A stretch of 7,009 bases of DNA from an uncultured Candidatus Woesearchaeota archaeon (GCA_903891505.1 CAITEO010000036.1:1-7009), one strand, 5' to 3'. Positions 1-5,153 are shown, counted from the first letter of the stretch. A program made the numbers and translations. Notes: a model not told the origin generated them from the letters alone.

Positions 1-28
1 GAATTTCCCTGATATAGTTATTCATCAT
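1..28 (-). CDS. Possible start of a gene running off the left edge
   Basis: On the minus strand an ATG at 28 (or the next one at 25) opens a frame, MMNNYIREI, that stays open to the window edge. An A/T-rich stretch at about 43-55 lies at roughly the distance seen between TATA boxes and leaderless starts elsewhere in this window. Only nine codons are visible, so product and reality are uncertain; it could equally be noncoding sequence downstream of the aIF2-gamma gene. Confidence 0.22.
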
Positions 29-71
29 AAAGTTAGGGTTGCTAATAATTATTTTTGCTCTATTCTTCTTG

Positions 72-106
72 CTGCGCAAGGCGCAGTATTGCCCGCCGTT
101 GGCGGG
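72..106. repeat. Two adjacent perfect GC-rich hairpins with three-base loops
   Basis: Bases 72-86 form a 6-bp stem CTGCGC/GCGCAG around the loop AAG. Bases 92-106 form a 6-bp stem CCCGCC/GGCGGG around the loop GTT. They are separated by five bases and are much more GC-rich than their surroundings. They lie about 80-115 bp past the stop codon of the aIF2-gamma gene, so they could end or stabilise its mRNA, but the minus-strand sequence after them is A-rich, not T-rich, which argues against a classical intrinsic terminator. Their design matches the palindromes around tRNA-Ser. Confidence 0.7.
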
Positions 107-188
107 TTAGAATGATGAAGATAAAAGATAATTATTGTAGTGAATAGAGATAAAACGGAGTAGAACGTTAGGGAATAAACGGTTTGAC

Positions 189-1751
189 TTACTTCTTATC
201 TAAATTGTGAATCAATCCGTATCCAATTAATCTGAATCTAGTTCCTATCTTACGAGAAATACTAACTCTTGCATTCTTCTCTGCGCAAACAGGCAAACGT
301 AGTTTGAATGTAGCCATGTTTTTACCAAGATCAACAACTTGACCAACGGTTGCAGCAGAATTAACGTTTAACATGAAAATTTCTTGCATCTTTATTGGTT
401 GAACTTCAAGTTCGCTCTGGCTTCCAACAACTCTATCTAGAAGATGCATTTCTAGCTTTAATGTGTACCAAACAGGCGGAAGCTTTCCTGGAATACCAAC
501 AAGGTTTCCAACGAGACTATCAGATTTGACAACAGCAGGATCAAGACTTGTCATAACACCTATTGATCCGCCCGGAGTTATTTCTTTGACGTTCGCACCA
601 CCACTATTTATGCCTGTGATTTCTGCAAACATAGGTTTTGCAACGAGTTGATTTTGTTCTTCAAGTATTCGTCCAGGTCTAATCTCGATTCTCTCGCCGA
701 CTGTTAGTTTTCCTTGAATAAGCGCGCCGCCAAGAATTCCACCCTGTATTTTAGAAGGAGATGAACCTGGTTTGTTGATATCGAATGATCTTGCGATTAA
801 AAAAAGAGGATCTTTTGAGGCATCTCTAAGTGGTGTTGGAATGCTTTCTTGTATTGCTTGAATAAGATAATTAATATTCACTCCGTGCTGCGCGCTGATT
901 GGAATTATTGGGGCATTCTCATAACTTGTTCCTTTCAAGAACTCTTTTATTTGCTGAAAATTCTTCATTGCACGTTCATTATCCATCAAATCAATTTTGT
1001 TCTGGGCGATAACTATGTTTTTGATTCCTGCAATTTCAAGTGCCATCAAATGTTCTTTTGTTTGAGGCTGAGGACAAGGTTCGTTTGCAGCAACAAGAAG
1101 TATTGCACCATCCATAACAGTTGTTCCTGCAAGCATCGTTGCCATAAGTGATTCGTGTCCTGGCGCGTCGACAAAACTAACTTTTCTAACTGCCACGGTT
1201 TCAACTTCGTTTTCACCATGATCATAACATTTTTCTTTAGTTGTGAACTTGCCGCACTTTGGGCATTTATAGAATGTGCTATCAGCATATCCTAGTTTTA
1301 TTGTAATTCCTCTCTTGATTTCTTCAGAATGAGTATCAGTCCACTTTCCAGAAAGTCTTTCAGTAAGAGTCGTCTTGCCGTGATCTACATGACCAACAAG
1401 ACCTATGTTGATTTCTGGTTGAACGAAAACATCAGATTGTTTAGAATGCGATTTGCTTTTTTTCTCTTCTTTTGATTGTGCTTTTTCGTCATCTTTATGA
1501 GTTTCTTTTTTTTCTTCTTTATGCTCTTTTTCCTTAGACTCTTTCGCTTCTTCTTTATGCTCTTTTTTGTGTTCTTTTTTATGCGTATCTTCTTCAACTA
1601 TTTGAGTGTCTTCTAGAATTTCATGTTCATCTTTTTTTTCTTTCTTTACAGTGGTTTTTTTAGCTACTTTCTTCTCTGTTTTTTCGCTTTGATCGAGGGC
1701 TATAGCTTCTTCTGTTTCGTGTGTCTTTTTAGCCTTCTCCTTTGTAACCAT
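189..1751 (-). CDS. eif2g: Translation initiation factor aIF2, subunit gamma, with a long charged N-terminal extension
   Basis: GTP-binding core subunit of archaeal aIF2, which brings initiator Met-tRNA to the small ribosomal subunit. The 520 residues hold a complete GTPase domain: G1 GHVDHGKTT (120-128), a switch-1 region RGITIKLGYAD (147-157), G3 DAPGH (195-199), G4 NKID (251-254) and G5 SAQHG (286-290). The zinc knuckle inserted in the domain has ligand candidates C163, C166, C175 and H178, so the fourth position is His where Cys is usual. Two beta-barrel domains follow (about 320-520), typical of the EF-Tu/SelB-like gamma family. Family members are usually about 410 residues; the surplus is residues 1-110, dominated by Lys, Glu and His with KEHKEE-like units and no visible fold. 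The start at 1751 is supported by a TATA box centred about 27 bp upstream, giving a leaderless mRNA. The core identification is firm; the role of the extension is unknown. Confidence 0.96.
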   Translation of the reverse strand: MVTKEKAKKTHETEEAIALDQSEKTEKKVAKKTTVKKEKKDEHEILEDTQIVEEDTHKKEHKKEHKEEAKESKEKEHKEEKKETHKDDEKAQSKEEKKSKSHSKQSDVFVQPEINIGLVGHVDHGKTTLTERLSGKWTDTHSEEIKRGITIKLGYADSTFYKCPKCGKFTTKEKCYDHGENEVETVAVRKVSFVDAPGHESLMATMLAGTTVMDGAILLVAANEPCPQPQTKEHLMALEIAGIKNIVIAQNKIDLMDNERAMKNFQQIKEFLKGTSYENAPIIPISAQHGVNINYLIQAIQESIPTPLRDASKDPLFLIARSFDINKPGSSPSKIQGGILGGALIQGKLTVGERIEIRPGRILEEQNQLVAKPMFAEITGINSGGANVKEITPGGSIGVMTSLDPAVVKSDSLVGNLVGIPGKLPPVWYTLKLEMHLLDRVVGSQSELEVQPIKMQEIFMLNVNSAATVGQVVDLGKNMATFKLRLPVCAEKNARVSISRKIGTRFRLIGYGLIHNLDKK

Positions 1752-1772
1752 ACAACAGGAGAAAGAGAGACC

Positions 1773-1782
1773 ATTTATAAAT
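1773..1782 (-). promoter_or_regulatory. TATA box of the aIF2-gamma gene
   Basis: ATTTATAAAT, centred about 27 bp before the ATG at 1751, which puts the transcription start at or next to the start codon. No Shine-Dalgarno sequence is needed for such a leaderless mRNA. The element lies just past the tRNA-Ser terminator region, so the two genes are probably separate transcripts. Confidence 0.75.
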
Positions 1783-1821
1783 CTTTACGAAAAACGACGG
1801 TAAAATAGTTTAATAAAGAGG

Positions 1822-1837
1822 ACAAAATAAAAGAAAG
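1822..1837 (-). terminator. T-rich terminator after tRNA-Ser
   Basis: Reading the minus strand directly after the tRNA 3' end gives CTTTCTTTTATTTTG, a T-rich run of the kind at which archaeal RNA polymerase stops. It separates the tRNA from the aIF2-gamma promoter. Confidence 0.5.
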
Positions 1838-1917
1838 CGCCACGACTCGGATTTGAACCGAGAATCCGTGAAGGACCAGTTCGCTCGTACTGTTGCATTT
1901 TCAACGGGCGCAACTAA

Positions 1918-1936
1918 CGTCAAACGAAGTTTGACG
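1918..1936. repeat. Perfect 8-bp palindrome, loop GAA, inside the tRNA-Ser intron
   Basis: CGTCAAAC and GTTTGACG form a perfect 8-bp stem around the three-base loop GAA. It is separated by six bases from the next palindrome. Confidence 0.75.
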
Positions 1937-1942
1937 AAGTTT

Positions 1943-1963
1943 CCGAAAATCGCTGATTTTCGG
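1943..1963. repeat. Perfect 9-bp palindrome, loop GCT, inside the tRNA-Ser intron
   Basis: CCGAAAATC and GATTTTCGG form a perfect 9-bp stem around the three-base loop GCT. In the pre-tRNA it would stand as a hairpin on the intron loop. Confidence 0.78.
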
Positions 1964-1996
1964 CAACCATTGTTCGAGACTGGCGCACTACCAGGT

Positions 1997-2018
1997 TATG
2001 CGATCGTGGCGTGAATGT
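1997..2018 (-). repeat. 22-bp direct repeat, inner copy (5' end of the intact tRNA-Ser)
   Basis: This stretch covers the tRNA acceptor 5' strand, the D-stem start and 8 bp of leader. It matches 2139-2160 at 20 of 22 positions, offset 142 bp. Confidence 0.85.
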
Positions 2019-2073
2019 GATTTGACTTCTTTGTTGGATGATCTATTTTTCGTCGATGACGCGATTGCGACCA

Positions 2074-2088
2074 CTAAGCTTTGCTTAG
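2074..2088. repeat. Perfect 6-bp palindrome, loop TTT
   Basis: CTAAGC and GCTTAG around the loop TTT, in the spacer between the two copies of the tRNA-Ser 5' end. Confidence 0.65.
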
Positions 2089-2092
2089 GGTG

Positions 2093-2116
2093 TGAAATCA
2101 CAATGTTGTGATTTCA
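2093..2116. repeat. Perfect palindrome of 10-11 bp arms
   Basis: TGAAATCACAA and TTGTGATTTCA are complementary over 11 bp with only TG between them; sterically this would be a 10-bp stem with the loop ATGT. It is the longest palindrome in the window and begins four bases after the previous one. Confidence 0.78.
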
Positions 2117-2118
2117 GC

Positions 2119-2135
2119 CGGAAACGATGTTTCCG
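2119..2135. repeat. Perfect 7-bp palindrome, loop GAT
   Basis: CGGAAAC and GTTTCCG around the loop GAT. It starts two bases after the preceding palindrome and abuts the partial tRNA copy. Confidence 0.72.
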
Positions 2136-2152
2136 ATCTATGCAATCGTGGC
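2133..2152 (-). pseudogene. Partial tRNA-Ser: 5' acceptor strand and start of the D arm only
   Basis: Reading the minus strand from 2152 gives GCCACGATTGCATAGATCGG, which matches the first bases of tRNA-Ser(CGA) closely up to the D-loop GG, then breaks off into palindromes. No second anticodon arm, T arm or TCGTGGC strand follows, so it cannot make a tRNA alone. A TATA box centred at about 2181 would start transcription at about 2154, exactly at this fragment. It could be the remnant of a tandem tRNA, a target-site-like duplication, or the true promoter-proximal end of the gene after an insertion. Confidence 0.7.
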
Positions 2153-2160
2153 GTGATTGT
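2139..2160 (-). repeat. 22-bp direct repeat, outer copy
   Basis: Matches 1997-2018 at 20 of 22 positions, including bases lying 5' of the tRNA itself, so flanking DNA was copied along with the tRNA end. The outer copy alone also forms a small inverted repeat, CAATC/GATTG. Confidence 0.85.
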
Positions 2161-2175
2161 ACTTATACTTCCGCG

Positions 2176-2187
2176 CATATATTTATT
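2176..2187 (-). promoter_or_regulatory. TATA box of the tRNA-Ser locus
   Basis: AATAAATATATG on the minus strand, centred about 27-29 bp before position 2152, where the partial tRNA begins, and about 170 bp before the intact tRNA at 2010. No comparable element is seen about 27 bp upstream of 2010. Confidence 0.6.
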
Positions 2188-2309
2188 CTAACGAAAAGAC
2201 GAGCTATTTATAATAATTTTTGTTGATTTTGCCTTTTTGTTATTTTTGTTGTGAGTTTTTTGTTTTTATTCTGATTTTCTTGTCTGTTTGCTATCAAAAA
2301 CTAGAAAAC

Positions 2310-2318
2310 TTTATATAA
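2310..2318 (+). promoter_or_regulatory. TATA box of the 2341 gene
   Basis: TTTATATAA preceded by an A-rich BRE-like stretch (2296-2307), centred 27 bp before the ATG at 2341. This implies a leaderless mRNA and fixes the start codon. Confidence 0.75.
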
Positions 2319-2340
2319 TTGTCTTCTGTAACTACTTTTA

Positions 2341-3306
2341 ATGAAAGACAAACCAGGAACTATGCTTTCTGTTGCAGTAGCAGGGTTGCTATTGCTCGGA
2401 GATTTAGGATTATTTTTCTCGCAAACAAGATTTGTAGGTTATCTTCTATTTGCAATAGGCTGCGTACTCGGAGTTGTTAATATTGCTAGATCAAGTCAAG
2501 GACTAGATAATGATGAAAAATTTCATTTCCTTGCAGCGCTCGTTGGTTTATTGATGATAGGTATTTTTGTATTTACAAGTACGATGCTCGTTGTTGTGAC
2601 TTTGGCTTTGATTCTTTTTGCAATAGATTTTCTTTTAGCATTGCTCGACTTGAGAAATGTTTATGCACAGGAAGATGAAGATGAATATTTTGACGAATAC
2701 GCAAAACCAAGTATCAAAGAACCAATTAAGGAAGTAAAAGTCGCTAGAAAAGAGAAAGATTATGTTGATTCATTTAATAAAGAAAAATCTGAAAGTGAAC
2801 GAAAATTTGAGGCGCTTCAAAAGAAGAAAGTCTATGAAGATTTGGATGAAATAAAAAGTCAGTTCGAAAATATAACTGTAATTGAAGACGGATATACTGA
2901 CGATGCTTATTTAAGAAAACAAGCTGAGCAGATAAAAAAAGATTTCAAGAGCGCAACATTTGTTGATAGCGAAAAAAAAGTAGATGATGCTAAAAAAAAG
3001 AAAGCATATAATGATTTGGAGAGCATAAAAAAACAACTTGAAAGCGTAAAGATAGTTGAAGATGGACGTAGCGAAGATAAAGTGCTTAGAAAACAAGCCG
3101 AACAAATAAAAAAAGAGATTAAGCGCGCAGTTGTTGTTGAAGATCCTAAAGCTGGACGATATTTCTACAAAGAAGAAGGTAAAACCTTCCACGTAGCAGG
3201 TTGCATGGCACTTGGAAAGATAAACAAGAAAGAGATAAAATCTTCCCAATCAAGAACAGAAGTCCTTGCAAGAGGATATAAACCTTGCAAAGTTTGCAGT
3301 TCTTAA
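2341..3306 (+). CDS. Four-helix membrane protein with a duplicated charged segment and a C-terminal HxxxC/CxxC zinc-type domain
   Basis: The 321 residues fall into three parts. Four hydrophobic segments (about 7-27, 31-49, 62-80, 82-103) should form two membrane hairpins, probably with the rest in the cytoplasm. After an acidic linker (EDEDEYFDEY, 111-120) comes a Lys/Glu-rich, largely helical region with two tandem copies of a unit of about 49 residues (161-209 and 219-267); both contain a YxDL start and the shared LRKQAEQIKK. The C-terminus (about 273-319) has H284, C288, C316 and C319 in the arrangement FHxxxC...GYKPCKVC, which resembles the small metal-binding modules related to the Ada N-terminal zinc domain and found at the ends of many unrelated proteins. 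It is first in a two-gene operon with 3323. Its function is not recognised; a membrane-tethered binding or scaffold role is only a guess. Confidence 0.85.
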   Translation: MKDKPGTMLSVAVAGLLLLGDLGLFFSQTRFVGYLLFAIGCVLGVVNIARSSQGLDNDEKFHFLAALVGLLMIGIFVFTSTMLVVVTLALILFAIDFLLALLDLRNVYAQEDEDEYFDEYAKPSIKEPIKEVKVARKEKDYVDSFNKEKSESERKFEALQKKKVYEDLDEIKSQFENITVIEDGYTDDAYLRKQAEQIKKDFKSATFVDSEKKVDDAKKKKAYNDLESIKKQLESVKIVEDGRSEDKVLRKQAEQIKKEIKRAVVVEDPKAGRYFYKEEGKTFHVAGCMALGKINKKEIKSSQSRTEVLARGYKPCKVCSS

Positions 3307-3313
3307 ATTCTTT

Positions 3314-3319
3314 GGTGAT
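3314..3319 (+). promoter_or_regulatory. Shine-Dalgarno site of the 3323 gene
   Basis: GGTGAT, complementary to the archaeal 16S rRNA 3' end, lies three bases before the ATG at 3323. An internal SD after a leaderless first gene fits translation of the second gene from one mRNA. Confidence 0.7.
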
Positions 3320-3322
3320 TAA

Positions 3323-4012
3323 ATGGGTAGATGGAGTCATAAGAATAGCGAAGGACTTCAACTAAATGATTTTTTATTTCTAAACATCAAAGGAAATCAA
3401 TTCTGCATGCCAAAAGATACTGATGGCTTATTTTCAATCACGCTTTTGCACGCGACGAAAGAGTATAATTTAATGTTACCGTCGCTTGGAGATATTGTTG
3501 ATTACATCAATCAAGATAGAGTTGAACATATTGAATTTGTCAAGAATTATTTAGAACAAAACCAAATAATTACATCGACATACTTGGATATTTATAGTGG
3601 GCACTCAGAATTTAGTGGAATTTTAGAGAAAGAAGCAGATATAACAATTAGAGAAACAACTCAAACGCATAGAGAAAAACTAGGTCTTGATGATCGGGTT
3701 CACAGAGGGAATTGTACAACTTTCGGAAGATTTAATGTGTGGCTAGATATGCAGAATGAAAGCGAAGTCACGTATAAAGATAAACGAACGTTCAACATAG
3801 TGAAGTCTATATTCAACAAACCATACGAGGAAGTCATGAGTGCGCTCGACAAAATCGCGCAGTCTCTTCCGAAGAAATTATTTCTTCCATCTTATTCTGA
3901 CAACATGAATGTTCCTGATTTAGAACCTATTCTTGCAATTGCGAAACGAAACAACGAATTGATAGTTGTGAAACACAACGTGTGTAGTGGAGAGTTTTGT
4001 GTGCGGGATTAA
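3323..4012 (+). CDS. Unrecognised 229-residue protein, second gene of the operon
   Basis: I do not recognise a family. The start is well supported by GGTGAT just upstream, and the stop of the preceding gene is only 16 bases away, so the two are almost certainly cotranscribed. The protein appears soluble, without signal peptide or membrane segment. Visible points are a hydrophobic N-terminal stretch (FLFLNIKG, 17-24), a conserved-looking segment around HATKEYNLMLPSL (43-55), a His/Arg-rich part (about 115-130), four cysteines (C28, C131, C221, C226) and a C-terminal CSGEFC pair that could bind metal or form a disulfide. Base use matches the neighbouring genes, so recent transfer is not suggested. 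It converges with nucS, with only 12 bases between the stops. Confidence 0.82.
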   Translation: MGRWSHKNSEGLQLNDFLFLNIKGNQFCMPKDTDGLFSITLLHATKEYNLMLPSLGDIVDYINQDRVEHIEFVKNYLEQNQIITSTYLDIYSGHSEFSGILEKEADITIRETTQTHREKLGLDDRVHRGNCTTFGRFNVWLDMQNESEVTYKDKRTFNIVKSIFNKPYEEVMSALDKIAQSLPKKLFLPSYSDNMNVPDLEPILAIAKRNNELIVVKHNVCSGEFCVRD

Positions 4013-4024
4013 TAACTTGAGTTT

Positions 4025-4918
4025 CTAGAAATCTCCGAGTTGTTTTTGCATCTTCTTTGCTTTTTCATGTCGCTTTGGTGGGTCGACTTTAACGAATGAA
4101 AATCCCCACTTCTGAAGCATTTCTTCAGCATTTTTTGCTATGTCTGGTGCAGCAATTATTCCTCTAACTTTACTTTTGTCAACGCCTTTTAGTTCAATAA
4201 TTTTTTCTACATAGCGTCTAAGCTGTTGCACAGCAGAGAGACCTGCCGAGTATCTTTTGCACTCAACAATCACAAGATTGCCTTTACCATCATGACCGAA
4301 TACATCGATGAAACCGAACTTTGTGTGTTCCTCGCGCGAGAGCGGAACAAAATCTTTTGCGACCATCTTTGGATTATCTTTTAACATATCAGACATATCT
4401 CTTTCGTTGCCAACGAGTTGAAGTTTCTTTCCATCGTCTAGTTTGTAAGAGTGAATACCATAAATGTCATCTATGAATATTTCGAGAGTCTCTTTCAATT
4501 TTTGATTTTGACATTTCAAAAGAAGGCCATGGCCCAAATCAACAATGTCTATTGCAGAACCGGTTTTCATGTAATTTATCGGAGTATTTCCCTCAGGTTG
4601 ATGCACGAGAAGAGTGTTGTCTGATTTGATTATTATAAGTCGATCTCCTTCCTCAAGTTCTGATTCTGCACGGCCGCTATATAAAACAGAACAGTTGCAA
4701 AATATGGTTATTGTTTTATTTGAAGAGAGCGCGTTTTGTATCTCTTTGATGAATGGTTTGAAATCAGCGATTGATATTGCCGCTGGTGTTTGTGTATTTT
4801 TTTTTTGTCTTTGAAACCATAAAGAATAGTTCATGTGGCTTTGTTTAAATTTTTTGTTAAAACAATTTTCTTCATAATCTTTTATCGACATAATTTCAGC
4901 AAAACCTTTATAAATCAA
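4025..4918 (-). CDS. nucS: Mismatch/flap endonuclease NucS (EndoMS)
   Basis: NucS/EndoMS acts in archaeal DNA repair, cutting both strands at mismatches and also branched ends, and works with PCNA. The N-terminal DNA-binding domain is seen at about 70-118 (CSVLYSGRA, EEGDRLIIIKSDN, HQPEG). The C-terminal restriction-enzyme-like nuclease core has D205 in FGFIDVFGHD, E219 and K221 in VIVECKR, then Q232 and Y236 in QLRRY; this spacing is what I recall for the catalytic residues of Pyrococcus NucS. The last seven residues, QKQLGDF, fit a PCNA-interacting (PIP) box. At 297 residues it is longer than the usual 230-250, the excess being about 45 N-terminal residues. The start is uncertain: ATG 4918 would suit a weak TATA-like element at about 4944-4951, ATG 4891 lies after the TTTATAAAT box, and ATG 4834 would give a length nearer the family norm. 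Confidence 0.93.
   Translation of the reverse strand: MIYKGFAEIMSIKDYEENCFNKKFKQSHMNYSLWFQRQKKNTQTPAAISIADFKPFIKEIQNALSSNKTITIFCNCSVLYSGRAESELEEGDRLIIIKSDNTLLVHQPEGNTPINYMKTGSAIDIVDLGHGLLLKCQNQKLKETLEIFIDDIYGIHSYKLDDGKKLQLVGNERDMSDMLKDNPKMVAKDFVPLSREEHTKFGFIDVFGHDGKGNLVIVECKRYSAGLSAVQQLRRYVEKIIELKGVDKSKVRGIIAAPDIAKNAEEMLQKWGFSFVKVDPPKRHEKAKKMQKQLGDF
4907..4915 (+). promoter_or_regulatory. TATA box of the rps17e-alba operon
   Basis: TTTATAAAT centred at 4911 predicts transcription from about 4938, giving a leader of about 12 nt that contains the GGGGG before the rps17e ATG. The element is palindromic and lies over the first codons of nucS as annotated from 4918, so the two divergent genes overlap in their control region. 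Confidence 0.65.
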
Positions 4919-4938
4919 CCTCGATTAACAGGAGCTTC

Positions 4939-4943
4939 GGGGG
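4939..4943 (+). promoter_or_regulatory. Probable ribosome binding site of rps17e
   Basis: GGGGG (followed by T) six bases before the ATG at 4950; the G's can pair with the pyrimidine-rich 16S 3' end using G-U pairs. A better-looking AGGAG at 4930-4934 is too far away and probably lies upstream of the transcription start. Confidence 0.45.
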
Positions 4944-4949
4944 TAAATA

Positions 4950-5144
4950 ATGGGCAGAATTAAACCTAGACCACTAAAATCAATAACAGAAAAAACAAAC
5001 GAAGCTGATTCAGAAATGTACACAGAAAGCTTTGAAAAAAACAAAAAAATAGTTTCGCAAAGACTTGATGTTAAATCAAAGAAGCTAAGAAATGTTATAG
5101 CAGGATATGCGGCAAGACTTAAGAAGAGGGAAAATAGACGTTAA
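4950..5144 (+). CDS. rps17e: Small ribosomal subunit protein eS17 (S17e)
   Basis: A 64-residue protein that is complete for the archaeal eS17 family. It begins with the family start MGRIKPR, has a middle FEKNKKIV segment (28-35) and ends with the hallmark KKLRNVIAGYAARLKKRE (about 43-61), a basic helical region that contacts 16S rRNA in the 30S subunit. eS17 is found in archaea and eukaryotes but not bacteria, so it supports the archaeal assignment. It is the first gene of an operon with alba, nine bases apart, under the TATA box at 4907-4915. Length and start agree with homologues. Confidence 0.95.
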   Translation: MGRIKPRPLKSITEKTNEADSEMYTESFEKNKKIVSQRLDVKSKKLRNVIAGYAARLKKRENRR

Positions 5145-5148
5145 GGAG
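5145..5148 (+). promoter_or_regulatory. Shine-Dalgarno site of alba
   Basis: GGAG directly follows the rps17e stop codon and stands five bases before the alba ATG at 5154, supporting cotranscription and this start. Confidence 0.6.
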
Positions 5149-5153
5149 TTATT

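Larger units (their letters stand above)
1882..1972 (-). other. tRNA-Ser intron at 37/38 with BHB splice motif
   Basis: Exon bases CTCG (1978-1975) pair with intron bases CGAG (1887-1884). This 4-bp helix is flanked by three-base bulges AAC (1974-1972) and CGA (1883-1881), and cutting after the second base of each bulge gives exact exons. This is the canonical BHB substrate. Further into the intron, GTTGC (1968-1964) can pair with GCAAC. Two perfect palindromes, 1918-1936 and 1943-1963, take up about 40 of the 91 nt. No reading frame of note is present. Confidence 0.85.
1838..2010 (-). tRNA. trnS-CGA: tRNA-Ser(CGA) with a 91-nt intron
   Basis: The acceptor strands GCCACGA (2010-2004) and TCGTGGC (1845-1839) pair perfectly, with discriminator G at 1838 and no encoded CCA. 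The D arm has a GCA/TGC stem and a loop containing CCTGGTAG. The anticodon stem is CCAGT (1983-1979) with ACTGG (1880-1876); the loop reads CTCGAA then A after splicing, placing the anticodon CGA at 1976-1974. The T arm is CTCGG-TTCAAAT-CCGAG (1862-1846). The 13-nt variable region TCCTTCACGGATT can form a short TCC/GGA stem, a class II feature that agrees with serine. The mature tRNA is 82 nt. No good TATA box lies 27 bp before 2010; the nearest convincing one is at 2176-2187, upstream of a partial copy of the 5' end, so the intact tRNA is probably cut from a longer precursor. Confidence 0.93.
2011..2340. other. Intergenic region between tRNA-Ser and the 2341 gene
   Basis: 330 bases without a convincing protein gene. 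It holds the partial tRNA-Ser copy, four palindromes (one of only 4 bp, CGTC-GAT-GACG at 2051-2061), the minus-strand tRNA promoter and the plus-strand promoter of the 2341 gene. A second TATA-like TTATAAAT lies on the minus strand at about 2205-2213. Bases 2215-2290 are strikingly T-rich on the plus strand, with no other structure that I can see. Confidence 0.7.

Noticed and set aside
72..106. Intrinsic terminator of bacterial type for aIF2-gamma
   Set aside because: On the minus strand the hairpins are followed by A-rich, not T-rich, sequence, and archaea do not rely on such hairpins.
849..1151. Plus-strand open frame of 100 codons inside the aIF2-gamma gene
   Set aside because: Antisense to well-conserved GTPase motifs; its Cys/Phe-rich translation is the shadow of that coding sequence, with no start signal.
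1403..1597. Alternative minus-strand frame of Lys-rich codons within the aIF2-gamma extension
   Set aside because: Frame-shifted reading of the low-complexity AAA/GAA-rich sequence; the main frame continues unbroken into the GTPase core.
1918..2135. CRISPR-like array
   Set aside because: The palindromes differ in sequence from one another and have no regular spacers, so there is no repeat-spacer pattern.
2911..3249. Antisense open frame under the repeat region of the 2341 gene
   Set aside because: Phe/Tyr-rich translation arises from the complement of Lys/Glu codons; no promoter or family match.
4614..4814. Plus-strand open frame of 66 codons antisense to nucS
   Set aside because: Lies over the conserved NucS N-terminal domain; no ribosome site.
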